A stretch of 64,000 bases of DNA from Datisca glomerata (Eukaryota > Streptophyta > Magnoliopsida > Cucurbitales > Datiscaceae): positions 1,592,501 through 1,656,500 of the forward strand of contig QANY01004715.1 in the NCBI GenBank assembly GCA_003255025.1, written 5' to 3'. Both the position numbers and the translations under genes were made by a program. The notes beneath the pieces were generated by a model, which had not been told where the DNA came from, did no database searches, and was given only the letters and a program-made list of their open reading frames with translations. The first letter of the stretch is position 1, and the number at the start of each line of letters is the position of its first letter. This document shows, piece by piece, positions 12,879-25,070 of this stretch.

Positions 12879-13787
12879 AGTTGAAGGATGAAAAGAATAA
12901 ATATATTATGTGTAGTGTGGAGTGAAGATGTACATTGTACCGTTGTGAGTTGGTCAAACTTGAGCACCATATGAACCCGTCTAACGTACATCTCTTCCCT
13001 TCCCAAATCTTTGTGCTGAAAAGCAGTAGGGATTTGAAATCCCATCAGTTTTAATATGATAATATAACCGAAAAGGTAAATAACAGATCAATGCTAAACG
13101 TGGTCATCAGAAACTCAAATGTAGTAAATGGTAACCTTTTTACTAGAAACAAGTTTAATATTGAGAACTGAATTGTACAAAGAATGAGAGATGGTATAAT
13201 TAATAAACCCACCACAATTTTTTTCGATCTAATCAACCCGAAAGTCTGATAGAGCATCCTTAAAACACACCAATGTCTGTAAACCTGGCAATAATGAAAG
13301 CCAATAGCTTCACCAATGTCTGTAAACCTGGCAATAATGAAAGCCAATAGCTTCACAATCCTGTGATTCGTTAAACTATATATCTAACACAGGGACTGAC
13401 TTGTATCTGCAGATTAATTTTATTAACTTTTGGCTCAAAACAATATTATTCAAGGGGCTTTTAAGAATCTTGATGCTGAATAATGTAGACTGAATATTTG
13501 CATTATTGCAGTGAAGGTGCGAGAGCTAATTCGTGGACTATCCATGTTTCTAGAAATCCAATACGAAAGTCTAGTGGCGTCCCATGAAAAACCTCAAACT
13601 CAGGCAGCATCTAAAAGTTGTATGTTCAATCTTCGTTTGCATATAAACAATATGATTAAACAACTTCAATATAGAGAAAGTAACTCTTCATCTTTATCTT
13701 CAAGTTTAATTACCTTTTTTTTTTTCTTTTTGCTTTCCGGATCATATGGGATCGATGTTCCAATCCAATGTTCTTCTTTTCTATAAT
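12879..13787. other. Displaced flank of the copia insertion (no gene seen)
   Basis: This unique-looking stretch lies between a broken family L element and the inverted copia LTR end. By the inversion model it is the original right flank of the copia insertion, now reversed. It includes an exact 43-bp tandem duplication at about 13271-13356 (unit begins caatgtctgtaaacctggca). Short open frames are not convincing. Confidence 0.5.
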
Positions 13788-13917
13788 GATTATCTTAGGT
13801 TGAGATAACCTAACACTACTCAAATCAATCTTAAGCTCAATCCCAATTGAGAGGAATCTCTAAGAGACACTCTAAAACAAAAAGCTGCAACAGAAACAGA
13901 GTACCAGAAATGAAGAA
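13788..13917 (-). repeat. copia 3' LTR, right part, inverted, with its target-site copy
   Basis: gatta (13788-13792) is the reverse complement of the left target copy taatc. tcttaggttgagataacc then begins the reverse complement of the LTR terminus, matching 6397 back to about 6280 of the 5' LTR. Its inner break at 13917 corresponds to the same point in the CTT-rich tract where 11270 stops. Confidence 0.85.
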
Positions 13918-14354
13918 TGAACAGTCAAAATCTCACTTTACACGTGGCAAGATCTAGACCAGAAATTCAATCGAAAAGAAGATAGAACGAAAATGGTAGG
14001 ATCAACTAAACGGTTATGAAGAGGAGCATCAGAGAGAATATTCTCTAAAGATGTATATCAATTCCCCATAACTTGCTATGAAATAGAGAAATTTATTATT
14101 ATTTAATTATCATCTTCATGTATAAATAGAGGCATATGTAACAACATAAAATGACTCATACCTACACGAGCTACAGACACGACACGATGTATGATACGAA
14201 ATATAATAGAATACCAAAAGTGTTCTCGTGATTTTTCTTCCTTTTAAGAGTTTCTAACGTAAATTATTGTATTTTTATTCTCTCATTTTTTTCTAAATAA
14301 TTGTCTTTATTAATTTTTCGTAAATGGTTCCTCATACCAAAAAAATCCTTTACA
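13918..14354 (+). repeat. Family L element A: 5' LTR, plus orientation
   Basis: 437 bp, tgaacagtcaaaatctca ... tcctttaca. It is the inverted partner of 11271-11714. It is followed by tttggtgctttcattgagag at about 14356, a primer-binding-site-like sequence common just inside plant LTR elements, so it is a 5' LTR. Confidence 0.8.
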
Positions 14355-15694
14355 TTTTGGTGCTTTCATTGAGAGTGAGAAAAAAACTCGAGAAATACCT
14401 TCTAAAATGCTCAAAACCAAATCAAACGTCCCCTCAACAACAGGAACATAAGTAGAACGAGAGCGAAAGTAGAAATGAAAGAAACTGGATACAAAAAATG
14501 AAGAACGGTAAACTCGTTCCTTACATATTTGATTGGCATATTTCTTCTAGACTTTTATTATTTTTTAAAATAGAAAGAAAAAAATGAATAGATCTCAAAA
14601 GGTCGTAGAAAGAATTTGTTAAATCAAATTGATATATGATAAACAAAGTTTTGAATTTTAAATAATCTTATCTAAAACTTGTTCTTTCGATAAAATTTTT
14701 TTTAATTTGAGTTCAGATTTTGAATTCTAAATCATATTTTAAATTTGAAACGATAAAACGTCATATTTGAAATATTTTTTGATAAAATTATCTTGAATTT
14801 GAATTCTAATTCGAGTTTTAAACATATTTTGAATATTGAATTTTCAAACATCTTATCTCAAACTTTGTTCGGTAAGATTATCTTGAATTTGAGTTCAAAT
14901 TTTAAATTCTAAATCATATTTAAATTTGAAACAATAAAACATCTTATCTGAAATTTATTTGGATAAGATTATCTTGAATTTGAATTTGAATTTTAAATCA
15001 TATTTTAAATTTTGTTAAAACATCTTATCTGAAACTTGTTATGATAAGATTATTTAAATTTTAAATTAAATCAAACTTTAGATTATAATTCAATTTTTGA
15101 ATTTAAGCTTATCTCAAGCTAAAAAAAGAAGAGAAATTATTTCACGGTTGGTGAACGGAAACATAAAATTTCTTATCCGTGTATTTTTGAAGATCTTGTC
15201 TTTCCTTTTCTATATGCAAAGTGCAGGAAAATAAAAGAAGCACGAATAAAGAGACGTAAACGACGACTCACAAAGTAATTTAGCGTTGGAAATACCCAAT
15301 CACTTCCTATATGTACTAATTTGAAGTTGTTCACAAAATAAAAAAGTTATGGATGTCTAATTGTCGAATTTTTTTACAAAACTCGATTTGGAGCTCTCGA
15401 TCAAAAGCTATGATAATTTTCATTAAAACTATTCAGAAAAGAAGATTGTGCAGAGCAACATATTTCGAAAATTATTCTGTATATGTTCGAAGCTAATTAA
15501 ATGGAAAATAATATATTATTACAAAAATATGGAAGTCTAATTCTTGAAATTTTTTACAGAATTTAATACAGAGTTCACGATCAAAAGTTATGTAATTATC
15601 ATGAAAACTATTCAAAAAAGAAGATTATGCAGAATAGTAAATTTTGAAAATTATTCTACATCCGTTGGATGACAATTACATAGAGATTCATATG
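14355..15694 (+). mobile_element. Family L element A: internal region, proximal part (plus orientation)
   Basis: It aligns with element C 59128-60750 in the same order. 14560-15120 is built from about five degenerate units around 'atcttatctgaaacttgtt...gataagattatcttgaattt'. 15120-15260 has the shared block atgcaaagtgcagg. 15300-15690 has repeated blocks with 'tttttacaaaactcgattt' and 'gatcaaaagctatg'. No protein-coding potential. It ends where the orientation flips at about 15694. Confidence 0.7.
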
Positions 15695-16410
15695 TCATCC
15701 TGAGGATGAAGACTTTAATTTCCGTTAGAGAGAGGACTTATGATTTTCCCGTTTATGAGGACTTGAGCTCAAATAAAGAACCAAAGCCCTATTTTCGTTT
15801 TAAAAGAAGTACTTACAAACTGCCTGCTCCCAAAGACTTAGGTTCAAACAAAGAACCATGATCCCGAGTTCATTTTGTTCATCCTGAGAAAATGACTTAT
15901 GAATTGCCCGCTCCCAAGGAATGAGGCTAAAGAAAGAACCATGATCTCGTTTTCATTCTAAGAGGACTTATGAATTACCTGGTCTCAAGGACTTAGGCTA
16001 AAATAAAGAACCATGACCTTATTTTTATTCTGAGAGAAAGACTTATGAATTTTTCATTTTCAAGAATTTAGGCTCAAATAAAGAATCTTGGCCCCATTTT
16101 TATTATGAGAGAATGACTTATGAACTGTCCACTTCCAATGACTTAAGCTCAAATAAAGAACCATGGCCTCGTGTTCCTTCTTAGAGCTAGACTTATGAGT
16201 TGTCCATTCTCAAGGACTTGCGCCCTTATTTCCTTCTGAGAGTAGGACTTATGTATTGTCCACTTCTAATGACTTACGCTCATATTTCTTCTGAGAGTAG
16301 AACTTATGAATTGCCCACTCTCAAAGACTTGCACCTTTATTTTCTTCTGAGAGTATGACTTATGAATTGCCCGCTCCCAAAAACTTATGCCCTTATTTCC
16401 GTTGTTGTTT
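15695..16410 (-). repeat. Family L minisatellite (reverse orientation), 'gactta' array
   Basis: About ten degenerate units with the core 'cttatgaattgcccgctccc aaggactta', some followed by 'aaataaagaacc'. It is the reverse complement of the array at 48575-49292 and of 61925-62150. Its first bases at about 15697 (gaggatgaagactttaat) continue the homology that stopped at 12878. Confidence 0.75.
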
Positions 16411-16850
16411 GTTGTAGAAGAGAGAGAGAGAGAGTTGATACAAAGTATTTGTTTTGCAACTTCAGGTCAATTTCGCTTTTGAGTAGTCTGCACGTGTCAC
16501 GCTATAACTTTTGATTGAGAACTTCAAATCAAGTTCTGTAAAATTCTTCAAGAAGCAGACATCCATATACTTCTAATGATATAATTTTCTACATAATACT
16601 ATATAAATCGATACAGATTAAAGATTAAATGTGAAAGATGTGAACAACCTTATTTTCTGGAACAACATGTACAAAAATTAATGTAACTTTTGATCAAAAC
16701 CTCCAAATTGAATTCTGTAAAATTCATCAAGAAGTAGACTTCCATAAGGTTCACCAAATATGTACAAAATTTACTTTGTATATATTTGGTTAATCTCAGT
16801 ACATATTTGGTGAACTTATGTACATATTTAGTGAACATCAGTACATATTT
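16411..16850 (-). mobile_element. Family L internal fragment (reverse orientation)
   Basis: A GA microsatellite (16420-16436) and repeats around 'ttcaagaagcagac' and 'gattgagaacttcaaatc' match in reverse the 48290-48560 segment of element B. No gene is seen. Confidence 0.6.
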
Positions 16851-17470
16851 GGCGAACCTCTCCAGGAATTATTAAATGTGTACGTATTTGGTGAACTCCA
16901 CTATATATTTGGTGAACCCCTAATGTAGTGGGGTTCACCAAATATGTACAAAATTAATAATTTTTAGAGAGGTTCACCAAATATGTATAGGGGTTCACCA
17001 AATATGTATAGGGTTCACCAAATATGTATAGGGGTTCACCAAATATGTACATGAGATTCACCAAATTTGTATATATTTGATGAATCTCAGTACATATTTG
17101 GAGAAATCTTGTACATATTTAGTGAACACCAGTACATATTTGGAGAACTCTTGTACATATTTAGTGAACACCAGTACATATTTGGTAAACCTCTCCAAGA
17201 ATTATTAAATTTGTACGTATTTGGTGAACCACAATACATATTTAGAGAACCCCGACATATGTTTGGTGAACCCTAGTACATATTTGGTGAACCCCTCCAA
17301 GAATTAATAATTGTGTACGTATTTGGTGAACCTCATCACATATTTGGTGAACTCCAGTATGTATTGGGTGAATATACATTTTTGGTAAACCGCTAAAAAA
17401 TGAATTTATAAATTTTGGTGAACTTCTCAAGAATTTATTGTACTCCACTACGAATTTGGTGAACAGCTAA
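16741..17470. repeat. 21-22 bp minisatellite 'tacatatttggtgaac' with an internal inversion
   Basis: About thirty degenerate units. Between about 16920 and 17070 the unit reads ggttcaccaaatatgtac; on both sides it reads gtacatatttggtgaacc. Spacer words such as 'ctccaagaattattaaat' recur within it. Because the unit is close to 21 bp, translation gives a seven-residue repeat (YIFGEPQ), but nothing suggests a real protein. Confidence 0.85.
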
Positions 17471-18287
17471 AAAGTCAATCACCACTCATCATGGGCGAAT
17501 CGCCCATCTGGAGCCCCTAAACGCCATCCTAAAGGTGCTAATTGCATCTTCAATGCCAAGCACCATTCAAATGGCTCCAATTGCCTATTTCCTCCCTAAT
17601 CGCCATGTCTTGATAGGTGATCTCCATTTGCACTCCCAATCTCCATTAAAATGGCTCTAATCGACATCTTTACAATAAACCCTCAATTTATTATTTTTTA
17701 ATTAATTATCGTACACCAGGAAAATCATCGATAAAAATAGAAAAAACTCATTCTTTCAATGCAAACATTCACGATATTCACTTATTATGTGAAATTAGAT
17801 TGGATTAAGTAAGAATTCTCGAAGCAATTGAACACTTATTTATAAACTCTATAAAATTGTCATTGATAATGTTATTGTGCTTTTGTGACAAGTATCAAGT
17901 GAGACAGATTTTTATCATATAACACTATAAGTCGTGATGTTATGATGATATGTAAATTTTATTCATCGGTTTGACGCACACGTATAACACCCGAGGTCAG
18001 ATTCTATTGTTAATTCCAACATATCCACTAAAAGTTTGAAATTAAGTATTAAATATGTAATTTAACCTTTTATTTTATAATAATAACCCCATAAAATTTA
18101 GAAAATTAATTCATTTATATTTTAATTTATAACCCTAAAAATATATTTTTCAAATCAAACCTGAAATCTCTCATTTCACATATCCCTTGCAACAACTAGT
18201 CAAACCCTCACCCAAACCGAGCCAAATCCGTCCAACTCACGACCCCAAACCCCATATCCTTCTAATATTGTATTGTTTCACACAAAA
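17471..18287. other. Spacer before the plant mobile domain gene
   Basis: 17480-17660 repeats words related to 'cgccat...ctaatcgccat', resembling the 21770-21960 segment. The rest is AT-rich. It is probably the terminal part of the element carrying the next two genes; I could not define an inverted repeat. Confidence 0.35.
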
Positions 18288-21016
18288 ATGGCTAGAGGAA
18301 AGCATAATGTCGCAAAGGGAACGTTGAGTTTAATGACGCAACCAAGTTCGAGCGGTTCGAAAGGGCCGTATGATGCCACCGCTTATGGGGTAAAAAGAAT
18401 TCATCCAAAATCTTACTAGCCATATTCTTCATATTGCTCCAATGGAGCATATATCTCATCCAAGCAAACAAGATGTAAGTTTTTCTTTAAAGATTTTGAA
18501 TTTTATGTGTTATATTGTTAAAACACCTAATAGATACTTGATTCGTTCTGGAAATTTGGTGTTTTTTATGTGATGTTTGTAGAAATATATGGTTGTTGGT
18601 AAAAATATATGTCTTGAATGGAAACTTATAGTGTTTTTATGAGTGCCTGTAAATTGTTCGACGATATGTCATAATGAAATATATGGTGTATTTTTATCAT
18701 TGTCCGTGAGGTGTTTGATAAAATGCCACATTGGGGTCTATACTATATTTATATGAATGCCCATAACATGTTCGATAAAATACTATATCTCATCCAAGGA
18801 AAAAATGTAAGTTTCTTTAACAAAATATTTGGTTGTTATGTGTTATAGTGTTAAAACACAAAATAGGTACTTGAATCATTTTGAAAATTGAGTATTTGTT
18901 ATGTGATGCTTCTAGAAATGTATGATTATTGGTAGCGATATATGTTTCAGATGAAAAATATAGTGTATGTTTGTGTCGTAAGGTGCTCGACGAAATGTCA
19001 CAATAGGGATTATGGCTTATTGTCATTGCTTTCTTGGATATTATTTCCTATGTAATGCATTTTTATTCACAATTATATTTCATTGAGTCATGACTTAAAT
19101 TTTGGTTTCCTAGGCTGAGTTCTATGATCTTGGTGTACGTGATTTTGGAAACACTACACTAGTAGCTCGATGGTACAGTAGACTTCTTGAAAATGTGAAG
19201 AGGAATGTCGATCCTTCCGGGTTTAGGTACTTTATAAGTATATTGTAAAAGAGTAAGATGGATCACGTCCTATTGAAACGCATGGTCGATAAATGGTGGG
19301 ATACAACTCACACGTTTCATATAGATGAAGTAGGTTAAATTACAATGACCCCATTGGAGTTTGCTGCGATTACCGCCCTGAAAGTCGATGGTCGACAATA
19401 GACTATGATTTGGAACTCTACAACAACAAGAAGGTATTGTGGAAGCTAGTCGACAAACCGTTGTTAGAGCTTAGAGAAAAAAAAGTTAGTTATCAATGGA
19501 TTTTTATAATTTTGTTAATTACCAGTGTACTACTCCTAAGAAGGAGAAAAATTTGACGAGAGTTTTTCTTCTGGTGCTCTTGGATAGTACACTTTTTTGT
19601 GACAAGAGAAATAAAATTTATTTGTACTTCCTCCCCAGCCTAAAGAAAATAGAAGAGATACGTGAGTATAATTAGGGTGGTTCGGCGATGTCCCTATTAT
19701 TTTACAATATGGACGCTTTATGCCATAGCAAAAGTGTAGGGACTAGGGGTTTCTACAGATGCCGAGAGGTATGGGCTTGTGAGTACTTCCGTGTTTGGTA
19801 CTGAGCACACAAGTGGGTGGTCCAAACACGTTACCGAACAGCATGTTGGATAGACATTCAGTCGGGAACAAGGAATGTTGGTCATTGCCTAAAAGAATTA
19901 CGTGTTAAACTTCGATATGTGAGGCCCAACGAGGTATGTTTTTTATTCTATCGATTCCTACATCCCCCTTGAGTATGAATAATGTTTTATTGAAAAACTA
20001 TTTGTTTTTTAACTTGCAGATCAATTGGAACCCTAGGGGACAATATGTGAACTTGTCTGACTATTGCATCGACAATATACCTCCTACCACCATGAGAATC
20101 TTGCTGCAAGGACCTGCTGGAAGAGATGGTACTTGGATGAGCCCGTCTCATGGAAAAGTTTAGGAACTGAGGCACCGTACATCCCATACAGACCTCCAGC
20201 TTCAATGTCATGTGATCAACCATTCACCAGAGAGGACCTGACTAGTGGTCTTGGAGGTTTCAGAGTGACACTCTTCATCAATGATGTAGATGGCGATGGC
20301 GAAGATACTTATGATGAATTCCAGAAAAAAAATTGGTTGTCTTACAACTATGATGGGTCATCTTCTTCTAAGCAGCACTAGGAGCATTAGGGTCGACTAG
20401 AGCCACCGTTGATGATATAAGAGTGGTTGACATCCCACTACCACTATGGCATATTCAGTTACCACTCCTAGATGGTGGTAGTGAGTTGGCTGGCATTCCA
20501 AATGATGTTCTAGTTTGGGGTCTTCTATCATCTGATGTTGATTAGGTGAGTTAAGATGTTAAAATTTATTAGTTTATCATTAAATATCACATTAACGTGC
20601 AATTCAAATAACGCAGGTGCCGACGGCATGTGCGGAGACATGATGCGCATGATTTACGGTCTCAATAGGATGTTCTTCGAGAAAATGGTAAGCGCATGTG
20701 AGTGATGATAAAGGCCAAAGCATCAATGAAAAAAAAAGATAAGAAAATTTTAAACTTACTATCTTTCCCTAATTATTTTTTTGTTTGAAATCAAAATATT
20801 CAAATCAACTCTTAACTGACATTTTGAGTATGTACACTTGTAGGCGAAGTTGCAAAGATGACTTCAAATGTATGAAACTCAAGCAAGCAGGCATGGGGTG
20901 ATGACGATGATTATGAAGATAATGAAGACAATGATGAAGGTCATGATGACAATGGTGAAGATTCAGTTAATGATGATGAAGATTACCATGCTAATGACAC
21001 TGATGAAAATACTTAA
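18288..21016 (+). pseudogene. Plant mobile domain (PMD, aminotransferase-like) gene, broken
   Basis: The putative start is ATG 18288 (MARGKHNVAKGTLS). The conserved PMD core appears at 19112-19400: FYDLGVRDFGNTTLVARWYS, MVDKWWDTTHTFHIDEVG and ITMTPLEFAAITALKVDG. This corresponds to the family pattern 'L[VI]xxWxxETHTFHxxxGExTxTLxDVxxLxGLxVDG'. Later pieces are WKSLGTEAPYIPYRPP near 20140 and, after stops, a very acidic tail at about 20893-21016 (WGDDDDYEDNEDNDEGHDD). Stops interrupt the core (for example after GFRYFISIL and after IDEVG). In plants such domains occur in MAIL1-type nuclear proteins and in transposon-borne genes; the neighbouring transposase suggests the latter. Confidence 0.65.
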
Positions 21017-22379
21017 TCAGAACGAGAACATGAAGGCCATACAAAACATTCACATGATGTTTTGCCGAAAAGAGAAAAGTTGCACCATGACTCTTTGTCA
21101 AAGTTTATATGAAGTTTTAATAGTCTGTTTGAATTTTAAACTTGTTTCAAAATTTGTTGAGTATATTTGTTAATTTGTTAAATACTTGTTGCATTTGGTT
21201 GGATATATTGTGGAAAAATTGACTTTAAATCCTTAAACTTTCTAAAAATCTGCAAAACAGACCCCTCTCTCACATTTATTCTTTAATAGAAATGGATAGA
21301 GGGACCTTCTTAACAAAACAAAAGCTTCACTTTTCAAGGGTCTGCACTTTCAAGCATGCCTAGGAAGCATATTGTACTCCTTCGAATTTCTAGAAGCTTG
21401 GCTTTTCAAGGACGACTTTCCTATTCTTCACTAAAGCATAACGCCATTCTCCATCTCCCTTCTTTGGAGGATCCTATCCAAGTTGAACAATGATCGCCCT
21501 AAAAGAATCAAACAGTATATGCATACCATTTTTTTATAAAGTCATTGTATGAGTTTATTTGATGACTAATGAGGCCATACTCATTGAAGAACGCCATTGA
21601 CGCCCTTTTACAAAACTTTGATAAATCATTCTCCAAGTTCATGTATACTAGTAAGCCTGGTAACTTCTTCCTCCTCCTTTTCTTCTTCATTGTCATCATC
21701 GATATCCAAATCAAGCCCATTGGAAAAGTCTTTCCCTTCCTTACCTAGGTTTAAACCCCTGTGTGTCTGGCGTTTGGGGCCCTAAAGGGTGCAGGAGGGC
21801 CCCAAACGCCATTATATAATGGTGAAATGCCATTGTTGAATGGCGTTTGGGGCCAAAAAGGACCAGGAGGCCCCAAACACTATTCATCAATGGCATTTTT
21901 CCATGATGATCAGCGATTAGGACCTCTCTAGTGGCGTTTAGTTCCTGATCGCCTAGCTCTCGTTTGACTTTTATTTGGTAATTGGTTTGTGTCTGCTTGT
22001 TCTGCAATTAATATGAGTAATTACTCTTCGTAAACTATCCTTAAAACTCAAATTTTCACTCAATTAAACACATTCTCACTACTTCTCAATTGCTCTAAAC
22101 TTTAAATACACTTGCGCTTTCAATTATTTTGTTTAGATCATCAATTTTCAACTCCAACTAAGCGATTGGCTACACCGAAAAGGTAATGTTTGTTTAATTT
22201 TCTTTAATTTTTTTTAAGATTATGTTTAAGTTAGATGGCGTATGAGTAATCATCATCAACTTCTTAAAAAAAATTTCAATATAGTTAAGCATCTTCAAAG
22301 ATGAGTCATCCTGATGTATCAATATACCTGGGTGAGACGAGTACGCAACCGGGTTCATCCACATTAGCGAGCTTGTGAA
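21017..22379. other. Spacer between PMD and FAR1-type genes
   Basis: No gene recognised. 21770-21960 contains three related GC-rich words around 'tggcgtttggggcc' in both orientations, which could form hairpins. 22290-22380 may hold the first bases of the next coding region. Confidence 0.35.
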
Positions 22380-23080
22380 ATGAGGATGTCATTGATAAAA
22401 AAATTTGATACATTACAAGAGGCTGAAGATTTCAACTATACATACGCAGCCGATGTTGGGTTCCGTGTACAAAAATATGATAAATGCAAGAACAAAGATG
22501 GGGAAACTCTGTACGAAGATGGGTTTACTCAAAAGAAGGAGTCTGGGAGAAAAAATACATGGGCAGAGAGGACACCGAGCGAGAACTAAAAGGCTTGACA
22601 AGGGTGGATTGCCATGCTTCTTTTAGGCTGAACTTGGATAAGACGCAAAAATAGGTCGTTAAAGATTTTGAAGCTAAGAAGAAAGATGGGGAAACTTATC
22701 AATAGGTGTTTAGGACTTTCTTAGATGCCATGAAAAATAAGATGCCTCAATCGGTCATTATAGATGGCGATAAGGAGATGCGTAAAGCAATCAAGATGCT
22801 CCTCCCCAATTACAGTCATCGACTTTGTGCATGACATCTCAAATGAAATGCCCAATCAAATGTGCATAACCCAGATTTTCTATAGGTCTTCACGAGAGTC
22901 ATGTTTGACGTCCTTAGTGAAGAGAAGTTCGAAGAGGAATGGGATCCTTTGATAGAGTCGTTCAACCTTAGTTAAAAGAAATGGGTACAATGGATGTATG
23001 TGAAGCGTGAACGCTGGGCAAAGGCCTTCCAACACGAAAAATTCTTTGCGTTCATGAGAACGACTCAACAATATGAAGGT
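22380..23080 (+). pseudogene. FAR1/FHY3-type MULE transposase, 5' part
   Basis: A FAR1-like N-terminal segment occurs at 22390-22590 (KFDTLQEAEDFNYTYAADVG). The MULE transposase core follows at about 22690-23080: FLDAMKNKMPQSVIIDGDKE, MRKAIKMLLPNYSHRLC, then ARG-rich pieces matching 'FTRVMFDVLSEEKFEEEW' and 'KRERWAKAFQHEKFFAFMRT'. These are the segments around the second catalytic Asp (IIDGDKEM) and the Trp-rich C-terminal part of FAR1-family transposases. Stops and shifts make it non-functional. It stops at tatgaaggt (EG), exactly where an insertion begins. Confidence 0.75.
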
Positions 23081-25070
23081 ATTATTGGGGGTTATGTCCA
23101 CAAAGTATATGTATTGACATTTTGATATGAAACTTATTAAGAATTACATTTTTCTTATAATTGTTCTTTTAAATTATTGTTGAATAATTTATATAAATAT
23201 CTAAAAATTTCATATTCATTAATGAGACTATGATCTTGTATTAGTACGCGAGATTAAGATCATAGATAATGAATAAAATTGTCAGCAACATATTAAAGTA
23301 TCAAATCTTAAATAAATGGTTGTTAGTATGGTTCACTAAGCATTATGAATGCATGTGATCTAGATCTAGATCAATGATATGGATAGACATCTTAGTGAAT
23401 GTGCTTTATATAATGAGATTATATATGACTGGACCGATGTGAATTAATATATTTATCAACGTGCTGTTTATCATAAAGATTTAATACACATCAATTCGAT
23501 TATCATATATAGATCAGTTTGAATCTCCAGTAGTCATAAACTCATATGCATGTCTACTGAATCTTTTTATTCACTCGTTAAGGTTTGTTTAGAAAACATG
23601 TTAGTGACTTTTGTTTTGGGGATTCAGTGATATGGATGGTTGAGAATATAATCTTATAAGATTTGGAATCCAAGCTTTCCTAACGGATTGTATATTGCTT
23701 CCCTTAATTGTTAATTGTGGAACTGAATGGTTATTGAGCTCAAATTTATAATAAGATTATAAATTAGTTATTTACTAGTCGACTAATGGTACAAAAGGAT
23801 TAAGAGATAATAAGAAGGGTAAAAGTGGAAATTTTGACCAGTTCTAATTTACGAACTAATAATTGAAGGACAGAACTATATGAAATGATTATATCAGTGA
23901 ACTACATGAGAATACTCTGTAAATAAAATTTGTAATCTCTAAGAATGCAATTTCATATTTATAGTGAAATAATAATAAAATTAATAAATAAGATTATTTA
24001 ATTAAAGAGTTTAATTAATAATCTAGTTTATTGAAGCTTAGAATTATAGGTTCATGGTTCCCAAGTCACATATATACTTCGCAGTCTAGGGTGTGAATAT
24101 TTCAAGACATGAGGAAATGACTTACTTGCAAATGAACTTTTATTCTAAGGTAAGTACTTAATAATGAGATAATTANAAATCTGTTATTTATAAAATAACA
24201 GATAATTTAGTTGATAGGGATAATTAAATATGTTAATTTTAAATTAACTAATATCTAGATATTTAATTTGATTAAAATAAATATTTAATACGCAATAATT
24301 GCCACGTGCCAATCACTAATTAGGTATCAGATATTGATATGGATTACTGTAGCGCCATGTGGCACTGTAGTTGTGCACAATAGTAGTGTGTTCCCCTGCT
24401 ATTGACAATTTTATAATTAAATATTATTTCAATTTTTCCAAAATATCTAATACGTCATTATCAAGAAAAATATACATATATTATTCTGATGGCCGAAGAT
24501 AATACATCAATTATTCATTTGAATGAGAGATTCAGTTCATCAATCAAGAGTTGAGAGAAGAACACAATTCTCAAAAAGTGATTCTACGATTAAGAGTTAG
24601 TCAAATCTCTAAAAGAATCATCATCACGTTCTTTTAGAAAATCGTCTCATAAAATTCATTTTTAGTAAAATCTCTAGATCTCATGTGTTGAGTACATCTA
24701 GAAACAGAAAAAGTGTCTTCGTTATATTCTACGTGCCCACACACATCCTATTACGTTGAGGATTGACTTGAAAGATCTTAGTATGGATCTCGGAGTCTGC
24801 TGATCGTGGGAACAGAGAATCGATTGGTTTTGAGAGGATGCTTGATTTAGACTACAAGAGGTATATGATTCATAACTTTGTATGGTGTAGATTTAATATA
24901 TAAATATATAATGGATCCTGACTGATTGAAAAAAATTTTCAATAAAAGTTCTTTTTGTTATCGTACGCTGCGTGCTTTTGTTTTACTAAAAGAAACGATT
25001 TTTTATTAAAAGTTTTTTTTAAAATGGCATTGCACCACACGCTTCTATCGCGCATGCGCCGCGATGACCA
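23081..25070. mobile_element. Probable solo LTR inserted in the FAR1-type gene
   Basis: About 1.99 kb without coding potential splits one transposase gene. The left junction is gaaggt|attattgggggttatgtcc and the right junction is gcgatgacca|ataggtgtgaat; the tttggggttatg-like start resembles many copia LTRs (tgttgggttttatg). The word aggt occurs on both sides (23077-23080 and 25073-25076), possibly the target duplication, but TG...CA boundaries and a 5-bp duplication could not be fixed exactly. No internal region is present, hence a solo LTR. The single N of the window (24176) lies here. Confidence 0.55.

Noticed and set aside
17067..17276. Open frame encoding a heptad repeat (YIFGEPQ)
   Set aside because: It results from a near-21-bp minisatellite; no start context, no family, and neighbouring units are out of frame or inverted.
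20868..21173. Met/Lys-rich open frame
   Set aside because: Shadow frame of the acidic (Asp/Glu/Asn) tail of the plant mobile domain remnant.
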